From positions 1 through 34,726 of IMG/VR virus record IMGVR_UViG_3300028835_002670: 34,726 bases of DNA; one strand, 5' to 3'. The stretch is from a virus. Within the stretch, counting starts at the first letter, position 1, and each line of letters opens with the position of its first letter. Position numbers and translations under genes: made by a program. Shown here piece after piece: positions 1 to 5,633 of the stretch. A model generated the notes under the pieces. The model did not search any database. It saw only the letters and a program-made list of their open reading frames with translations, and was not told where the DNA came from.

Positions 1-398
1 TGAGGAGTGTGGCTGTGAGGAGTATGAGTATGAGCTACATCCGAATGAGGAGTATGTATATGAAGCTCATCCTGATGAGGAGTATGGCTGTGAGGAGTAT
101 CTACATGAGGTGTATGATTATGAGGAGTATCCACATGAGCAATATCATCGTGAGGAGTATGAGAATGAGCAGTATCCGAATGAGGAGTATGACTGTGAGG
201 AGTATGTATATGAAGCTCATCCTGATGAGGAGTATGACTGTGAGGAGTATCTACATGAGGAGTATGACTGTGAGGAGTATGAGTATGAGGAGTATCTAAA
301 TGAGGCTGATGTTGATGGGAAATGTCTACATGAGGAGTATGACTGTGAGCACTATCACCATGAGGTGTATGAGTATGAGGAGTATCGTAATGACCCAT
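1..398 (-). CDS. Repeat-only His/Asp pentapeptide protein (partial, runs off left edge)
   Basis: The minus-strand frame opens at ATG 398 and is uninterrupted to position 1, giving at least 132 residues. After Met it consists only of 26 five-residue units in perfect register, such as PHTHT, PHGDS, AHSHT, PHVDT, PHQDE and LHIHT. About 14 HxH pairs alternate with HxD units. The units match the C-terminus of the tail-tip gene 5 kb away, so the likely role is a tail needle or fibre extension; that is inference from similarity. The start is uncertain: an in-frame TAA lies immediately before the chosen ATG and I see only a weak AGGAAA-like sequence upstream. It follows the GT2-DUF483-like gene by 30 bases in the same direction. 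The C-terminal end is outside the window, so total length and any non-repeat domain are unknown. Confidence 0.7.
   Translation of the reverse strand, partial: MGHYDTPHTHTPHGDSAHSHTPHVDISHQHQPHLDTPHTHTPHSHTPHVDTPHSHTPHQDELHIHTPHSHTPHSDTAHSHTPHDDIAHVDTPHNHTPHVDTPHSHTPHQDELHIHTPHSDVAHTHTPHSHTP
6..395 (-). repeat. Pentapeptide (15-bp) tandem repeat array 1
   Basis: There are twenty-six 15-bp coding units, consensus [P/A/L]-H-x-[D/H]-x, with CAT ACT CCT CAC-like codons recurring throughout. A longer block (a PHQDE LHIHT pair plus its neighbours) occurs twice, which suggests growth by duplication of multi-unit segments. The array resembles the one at 5637-6014 in sequence and orientation. Confidence 0.9.
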
Positions 399-428
399 TT
401 ACATATAGAACCATAATAAGTTTCCTAT

Positions 429-2147
429 TCACTCTTTTATTAAATTGTTAGGATAAACTAATCCCCTTTCAGCCTCAGGAGGAATATAATCACCCTCAAA
501 CTCTACCACAAAACGCTCAACACTACCACAAGAAGGCACAACAGCATAAACTATCGGTGTTCTCACTAGAGCTATCCCATGATAACAGTCCCAACTCACA
601 GGCATCCTTAAAAGCTTCACAACCTTATCTATAAGAGGAGAATTAAGTTCTCGTGCCAACTCCAACCGCTCTTCTGTAATTTTTTTAGTCCCTTGACAAT
701 CAAACGAACAAGGAAGATGAAAAGCAATCCGAACACTTAAGAAACGAAGTGCAGGATTAAATAGCTCATAAGACTTTACTCTAATATAACGAGACTCTTT
801 GTGACTACCAGATGTGTTAAGAGCCGCCTGCCAAACAGGGTCATGATAACCCTTAAGCCAAACATCAACAAAAAACCGACAACAACATTCAGGATAACCT
901 AATAAAATACCCATAGTATAATCATCCTCTTGCTCAACTGCTTTTCTAAAAGCCTCTAAATCATCCATATTCTTAGAAAGAATACAACAAACCATAGCGG
1001 GCTCTCCCTCACGAACAGGATAATGTTTATTAGTAAATCCCTGAACTCCCCCCACTCTACGAACAATAGCTGAGACCAAGCCTTTCTGCTCCCATTCATC
1101 TTGAAATTTCGAATAATATTTTTCTTCTACAGTCTGCCAAGAACAAGGTCGCTGTCCTCTCACAACACTCTCTACTTCCATATCCTGTAACAGACAAAGA
1201 GCATCAGAAAGAACTGGTTCCCATTCTTCTTTTGCCTTCTGATTAAGCCAAACCTTTCTTCCAAAGTTGTCTAAATCAAAGTTTTGTAGTAATTCCATTT
1301 TAGAACCTCCTTGCATGTCACTCAATTTATTGTAACAAAGTCCTGTTGTTTTATTCAACCAATTTGTATCAAACAACTCATCTCTCACTACGTATCGAGA
1401 CTGATAAGCTAAACCCTTCATAATTTCGGGTAAAGCAGAATGAACCTCTCCTTCTCCTACAACACCACCTGTATAAAAAACTCCTGCCCTCTCTACACTT
1501 GCAAGCTCTTCATTCATTAGTTTATCCGCAACAGCCGTATTCTCAGGAAATAACCGATGAAAGTGATAAAACTCAAGGTACGAATCAATCTCAGGAGGAA
1601 GATTAGAAGAAGTAAAACCTTCTCTTATACTTCTATCAGGCTCTACAAAAATATCATCTCCTGCTCGAAACAATCTTAAGTTAGATTGCTTCTTAAATAT
1701 CCGAATTGTTTTATATGTTGAGCCTCGACAATAATTGCGGTCAAAAGAGTCCCATTTAACCTCTACCATTCCTGTTCTAATCCCCTTACAACCAGATTCA
1801 TCGGCTTTTATTATTGATTCTTTTAACTTCACAATATCATGTTCATGCCAAAGCTCATCCCCCTGCACATTAATTATCCAATCTCCCTCTGCACAGAAAA
1901 CCAAGTCATTCAAGGAGCTATCTATATTCTCACAATTTGGAGAAGGCACCCAAGCATGTTGAAAAATTTTCACCTTCTCAGGAAAAGCCTCTCGCAACTT
2001 ACACAGAGCCCTCCAAGTTTTATCAGAACTACCACCGTCCACAACCAAAAACTCGTCAACAACAGGCAACACCGATAAAATACCCTCAAGAAAAGGAAAC
2101 CCCCCAACAATTCCATTCTTTATCGCCATAATACCAGTTACTTTCAT
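429..2147 (-). CDS. Glycosyltransferase family 2 fused to a DUF483-like Cys-rich domain
   Basis: Residues 1 to about 230 look like a GT-A family 2 glycosyltransferase: an N-terminal MAIKN strand, VDGGSSDKT (36-44) for nucleotide-sugar binding, and QGDE (95-98) in the place of the usual DxD motif. The C-terminal part (about 380-572) carries LGYPECC (416-422) and HLPCSFDC (477-484), which resemble the uncharacterised DUF483 family; the clustered Cys residues suggest metal binding. The ATG overlaps the stop of the upstream B12-type radical SAM gene by four bases (ATGA), so the two are probably translationally coupled. Downstream lies the repeat-only protein. I infer that it glycosylates a phage structural protein or a host surface glycan. 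GT2 is fairly secure; DUF483 is from motif memory. Confidence 0.75.
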   Translation of the reverse strand: MKVTGIMAIKNGIVGGFPFLEGILSVLPVVDEFLVVDGGSSDKTWRALCKLREAFPEKVKIFQHAWVPSPNCENIDSSLNDLVFCAEGDWIINVQGDELWHEHDIVKLKESIIKADESGCKGIRTGMVEVKWDSFDRNYCRGSTYKTIRIFKKQSNLRLFRAGDDIFVEPDRSIREGFTSSNLPPEIDSYLEFYHFHRLFPENTAVADKLMNEELASVERAGVFYTGGVVGEGEVHSALPEIMKGLAYQSRYVVRDELFDTNWLNKTTGLCYNKLSDMQGGSKMELLQNFDLDNFGRKVWLNQKAKEEWEPVLSDALCLLQDMEVESVVRGQRPCSWQTVEEKYYSKFQDEWEQKGLVSAIVRRVGGVQGFTNKHYPVREGEPAMVCCILSKNMDDLEAFRKAVEQEDDYTMGILLGYPECCCRFFVDVWLKGYHDPVWQAALNTSGSHKESRYIRVKSYELFNPALRFLSVRIAFHLPCSFDCQGTKKITEERLELARELNSPLIDKVVKLLRMPVSWDCYHGIALVRTPIVYAVVPSCGSVERFVVEFEGDYIPPEAERGLVYPNNLIKE

Positions 2148-3589
2148 TGAACTTTTCCTTCCAAAAACAATGACAATGTTTTCAAATAAAATTCAGACCT
2201 TGCAGCCGAATCAGGATACCCTCTTTGCCAAACCACCTGAGAAACTTTTTCAAGAAGAATCCTAACCCCAGCATCAAAAGGGAATACTCGAATTTTTTTA
2301 TTAAAAGAAAAATCCGTCCTCGGAATCCTGACTTTTTCCGTTTGAATAAGCAAATCAGGCTTTCTAAAAATACTTGCTCCTACAAAAGGCATAAGATATA
2401 GAGTAATACCAACCTCCGCTCCCTTAGAAATATGCTCAATACATTTATCCACAGTCAACTGAACATCAGAAAGACTGCATCCTGGAGAAGACAAAATAAT
2501 ATTAATAAAAGGAGTCATCCTTGCTCGGTATGTCCATTCAAGTGCTCTATTAATCTGGTTTACTGTAATCCCCTTCTGATATTCCTCAAGAATTCTCTCA
2601 GAAAACGACTCTACACCATAAGAGACCATTCGGAACCCTGCTAAAGCCATCAAACGAAGAAGCTTCTCAGAAACATCAGAGATTCTTGTCTGACATATAA
2701 AAGACAAAGAATTAAGAAGAATCTGTTTCTTTTTATAACCAATTACTTTCTTACAAAATTCCGAAATTCTCTCCCTTCCATGCTTCCCTTGAATAAAGTT
2801 ATCATCCTGAAAAAAGATTGTTTGAATAGAAGGATATACTGAAACTATCCGTAAAACCATAGCTAGAAGTCCCTCCGAAGGAATCATAGCGAAGAGAGGT
2901 TTTTCCCCATAAGAAAATTTCAAGAAGTTAGTTGAACTACAAAAAGCACAACCATTAGGACAGTAACTAGAAGTGTATAACCGCACCGTTCTTATTTTTA
3001 ATTTATTCGGATTCACTTTCTCTATCATTGCCCAATACTTCTCATAAGGAATCTCATTAAAATCCATTTCAACAGTGAGGTCACAAAATTCTTTTTTTCT
3101 CAAAGGTTTTTGGTTTCCAATATAACACCTTCCAGAACTTTTCAACAATCCAGTATTTACTATCTCCGCTAACGGATGTTCACCTTCACCAAAAATAATA
3201 TAATCAAGAGGAGAATGTTCAGCAATTTGAGATGAATTAAATGTCGCTTCTTCTCCTCCTGCAACTAAAACCGCTTGAGGATTTTTCTCATGAGCATACC
3301 ACATCAAAGATAAATCATGCTCAAGTGTCAAATGAGAGGGGCTGAAACCGATAACATCAAACTCCGAAGCAAAGTCTTCCAAGAACTTATAGGGGTCAGA
3401 TAGAACAGGGTCAAAAACTTCAACAGGATGTTTAAGAAACCCCTTTATCCGATACAGCCCTAAAGGAGGAGCAGGATAACCTGAGATGTTCCCAGACACT
3501 CTAGTTTCTTTGTAAAGGCATGTTTCAACATCAACTGTACAGCCATTTACCCTGTTATAAGCACTAATTAATAGAATCCTCTTCGACAT
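2144..3589 (-). CDS. B12-binding-type radical SAM protein
   Basis: Residues 1-160 resemble a cobalamin-binding Rossmann domain of radical SAM enzymes: PPLGLYRIKG near 41, DVIGFSPSH near 78, LVAGGEEAT near 108 and IIFGEGEH near 131. The radical SAM core follows, with the 4Fe-4S motif C210-x3-C214-x2-C217 (CPNGCAFC). The architecture is that of class B methyltransferases and related B12 radical SAM enzymes, which act on unactivated carbons of peptides, lipids or RNA; the substrate cannot be read from sequence. Its start overlaps the stop of the SPASM radical SAM gene by one base (TAATG) and its stop overlaps the next start (ATGA), so three genes form one tightly coupled unit directly downstream of the tail tip. 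I see no classical cobalamin-ligating DxHxxG motif, which is common in this class. Confidence 0.85.
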   Translation of the reverse strand: MSKRILLISAYNRVNGCTVDVETCLYKETRVSGNISGYPAPPLGLYRIKGFLKHPVEVFDPVLSDPYKFLEDFASEFDVIGFSPSHLTLEHDLSLMWYAHEKNPQAVLVAGGEEATFNSSQIAEHSPLDYIIFGEGEHPLAEIVNTGLLKSSGRCYIGNQKPLRKKEFCDLTVEMDFNEIPYEKYWAMIEKVNPNKLKIRTVRLYTSSYCPNGCAFCSSTNFLKFSYGEKPLFAMIPSEGLLAMVLRIVSVYPSIQTIFFQDDNFIQGKHGRERISEFCKKVIGYKKKQILLNSLSFICQTRISDVSEKLLRLMALAGFRMVSYGVESFSERILEEYQKGITVNQINRALEWTYRARMTPFINIILSSPGCSLSDVQLTVDKCIEHISKGAEVGITLYLMPFVGASIFRKPDLLIQTEKVRIPRTDFSFNKKIRVFPFDAGVRILLEKVSQVVWQRGYPDSAARSEFYLKTLSLFLEGKVQ

Positions 3590-5208
3590 TACATATCTCC
3601 ATGAGGTCTGTCTCCATAAGGTTTATCCCCGTGAGGCTTGTCTCCATAAGGCTTATCCCCATGAAGTTTATCTCTAGAAGATTCATCTCCATAAGGCTTA
3701 TCCCCATGAAGTTTATCTCTAGAAGATTCATCTCCATAAGGCTTGTCTCCATAAGGCTTATCCCCATGAAGTTTATCTCTAGAAGATTCATCCCCGTGAG
3801 GCTTGTCTCCATAAGGCTTATCTTTATAAGAACTATCTCCATGCAGTACATGAGTATGCCCACTATCTCCATGAGGTCTGTCTCCATAAGGTTTATCCCC
3901 GTGAGGCTTGTCTCCATAAGGCTTATCCCCATGAAGTTTATCTCCATGAGGTCTGTCTCCATATCCACACGCATCTCTAGTAGGCGATTCAAGACACTGT
4001 TGTTTTAATTCTTCCAAATTCTTTCTTTTATTTTGAGCCCAACTCGAACCATCCTCTCCTAACGAAGCTTGTACCAAAGAAGGGGAAGGAAAGCAAGGAT
4101 AAAATGTTGGTAATGGATGAACATTAGGCATTAACCCCTTTATCTTCTCCTCAACATGAGAAAAAAGCTGCTTCCAAGCTTCACACTTTCTCGTTCGATT
4201 CCTCCAGTCATTATCGATACCCGCCCCTGGACAACCACCATTACATATAGACCAATATCGACAATCTTTACAACCCTTCTGTTCTTGAGGAGTCTGAAAA
4301 AGCATACGGTATCTCGCATCTCCTAGACCCTCAGCCGCTAAAGCTTGAATACCATCAATAGCCGCTCCCCCCTTAAGACAACCTCCGATACTCCCGTCAC
4401 CCATAATTGTTCGCTCAGAATTAGTAGCCCAAACGTCACACTGAGTAAAAATACAGGTTGCATTTCTTGTATAGCCCAGCATAAGGTCAACAACCTCTCT
4501 AAAAGGCAACCAAGCCAACACAGGGTCAGAAAAACAAACATCTGCCAACTGACAATAAGCATACCCCATCTCTTCGTTCGTCAACTCTTCCTCGTCTCTA
4601 TTCTCTTCTTCAGATATAAGAGCTTCATTTATTCGAACCCAACAAACTCCAAACTCGTCTCGAAGCCTCAATAGAAACTTTATAAAAGCAGGTAATCTTT
4701 CTTTTGAAGCATTGTATTTAGACAAGAGAGTGATAACACTAAGGTCTAACCCCGCATCTCTACACAGCCGCATGTTATCAAGAACCTTATCCGTTTCTTT
4801 CTGAATATCCCCTTCAGGCAGATATGCCGCATTCCATCTACCATAGTTCAGCTCCCAAGTATCTCCATCAATGCTAACCCCTACAGAAAACCTATACTCT
4901 TTAAACAATTCAATTAACTGAGGCGTAATCAAAGTTCCATTTGTTTGAATATTCCCAGACCCATATAGTCCATGAATTTTGATAACCAATTTTTCAACAT
5001 CCTCAAATTTCATCATCAAAGGCTCTCCGCCATGAAGACAAGCATGAGAATACCGAAGGTTCTTTGGTGTTTTCGAAGTCTCCTCTTCCAAAGTTTTTAG
5101 GATTGCATCAATGTCATAACTTGTATCAGAATGAACTGACCTAATCCGATTCTCATAACACCTTCTACACAATCCATTGCAACCAATCGTTTTTATACTA
5201 ATAGGCAT
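3589..5208 (-). CDS. SPASM-domain radical SAM peptide maturase with a fused 25-unit repeat tail
   Basis: The N-terminus has C10-x3-C14-x2-C17 (CNGLCRRC) for the radical SAM 4Fe-4S cluster and GGEP at 60-63. A SPASM-type Cys region follows: C252, C257, C277, then C313-x2-C316-x5-C322-x3-C326 and C342, expected to bind auxiliary clusters. This is the layout of sulfatase maturases and RiPP peptide maturases such as PqqE and cyclophane-forming enzymes. From residue 415 to 539 the protein becomes 25 perfect pentapeptides such as PHGDK, PYGDK, LHGDK and SSRDK. This tail is not part of any maturase family known to me. It matches the repeat family of the adjacent tail-tip protein, including one HxH unit (GHTHV). 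The start has a good GGAGG site. The tail may be a substrate, a docking segment or a virion part; I favour substrate or docking. Confidence 0.88.
   Translation of the reverse strand: MPISIKTIGCNGLCRRCYENRIRSVHSDTSYDIDAILKTLEEETSKTPKNLRYSHACLHGGEPLMMKFEDVEKLVIKIHGLYGSGNIQTNGTLITPQLIELFKEYRFSVGVSIDGDTWELNYGRWNAAYLPEGDIQKETDKVLDNMRLCRDAGLDLSVITLLSKYNASKERLPAFIKFLLRLRDEFGVCWVRINEALISEEENRDEEELTNEEMGYAYCQLADVCFSDPVLAWLPFREVVDLMLGYTRNATCIFTQCDVWATNSERTIMGDGSIGGCLKGGAAIDGIQALAAEGLGDARYRMLFQTPQEQKGCKDCRYWSICNGGCPGAGIDNDWRNRTRKCEAWKQLFSHVEEKIKGLMPNVHPLPTFYPCFPSPSLVQASLGEDGSSWAQNKRKNLEELKQQCLESPTRDACGYGDRPHGDKLHGDKPYGDKPHGDKPYGDRPHGDSGHTHVLHGDSSYKDKPYGDKPHGDESSRDKLHGDKPYGDKPYGDESSRDKLHGDKPYGDESSRDKLHGDKPYGDKPHGDKPYGDRPHGDM
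3592..3966 (-). repeat. Pentapeptide (15-bp) tandem repeat array 2 in the radical SAM gene
   Basis: Twenty-five 15-bp units end directly at the stop codon. Many form a 45-bp higher-order unit (SSRDK LHGDK PYGDK/E) repeated three times in the middle. The outer blocks (PYGDK PHGDK PYGDR PHGD) recur at both ends, a sign of segmental duplication. Position 4 of the unit is Asp in all but one unit, and position 2 is His or Tyr except in the SSRDK units. Confidence 0.95.
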
Positions 5209-5226
5209 TACTCTCCTCCCTTTTAA

Positions 5227-5529
5227 TTAATATTCGAACCATAAATCTCCGTTATTACCATCACCCCCACCTGGAGCAGCATCAGAAACATAAAACTTTC
5301 TGCCCGCTTCAGCATTATCCAAAAGAACAATAGGAGGCATCATGCTCTTATCCACATCACCAGAAGAATTCAGCTTAATAGGATGCTCTGCATCCCCCGC
5401 TCCCGCCGAAGCATCTTTAAAAACCTTCTTTTTATGAAAAAACTTAGCAGTTTCATGAGCAACACCAGCTTTTTGACCTATATGTTTTTGAAAGTCTGAT
5501 TCCGAACTAAATGTTTTCTTTTTTGCCAT
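5227..5529 (-). CDS. Small tail-fibre-like protein
   Basis: This 100-residue protein has a basic N-terminus. Its middle, HPIKLNSSGDVDKSMMPP, resembles hinge sequences of phage tail fibres (KLNxxGxIDxSMLP type). The C-terminus GNNGDLWFEY resembles the GDxWF(E/D)x ends of many phage tail proteins. Both are pattern matches from memory. It has a clear AAGGTGG ribosome-binding site and sits between the tail-tip gene and the radical SAM cassette, fitting a fibre or tip accessory protein. Because a small gene lies just upstream of a SPASM enzyme I considered a RiPP precursor; the fibre-like motifs and lack of a repeated core make that less likely, but it could still be a substrate. Confidence 0.6.
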   Translation of the reverse strand: MAKKKTFSSESDFQKHIGQKAGVAHETAKFFHKKKVFKDASAGAGDAEHPIKLNSSGDVDKSMMPPIVLLDNAEAGRKFYVSDAAPGGGDGNNGDLWFEY

Positions 5530-5633
5530 TTTATTCCACCTTTATAAAATCTTATATAAAACTCTCTTCATATAGACTATACCGACAAATCATCTTTCTA
5601 GTAATCTCTCTTCTTCCATAACAGCTCACCTCA
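5530..5633. other. Intergenic gap between tail tip and cassette
   Basis: This 104-bp gap is one of the longest in the window and separates the tail-tip gene from the radical SAM cassette. On the minus strand it holds a poor promoter-like pair (TTACTA, 17 bases, TATAGT) and the ribosome-binding site of the small fibre-like gene. I see no terminator hairpin. Readthrough from the tail genes is the simplest assumption. Confidence 0.4.

Noticed and set aside
9-451. Plus-strand open frames rich in Glu/Tyr or Met/Arg over the left repeat array
   Set aside because: They are frame shadows of the minus-strand CAT ACT CCT CAT repeats. A 15-bp periodic sequence keeps several frames open, they lack ribosome-binding sites, and all neighbouring genes are on the minus strand.
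3601-4008. Plus-strand and alternative minus-strand frames over the radical SAM repeat tail
   Set aside because: They are low-complexity shadows of the 15-bp repeat. The minus-strand maturase frame is continuous with a clear enzyme domain.
5590-5619. Nine-codon frame behind a GAGGTGA site in the gap after the tail tip
   Set aside because: The site is good but the peptide (MEEERLLER) is too short to support as a gene; it could be a leader but nothing else indicates that.
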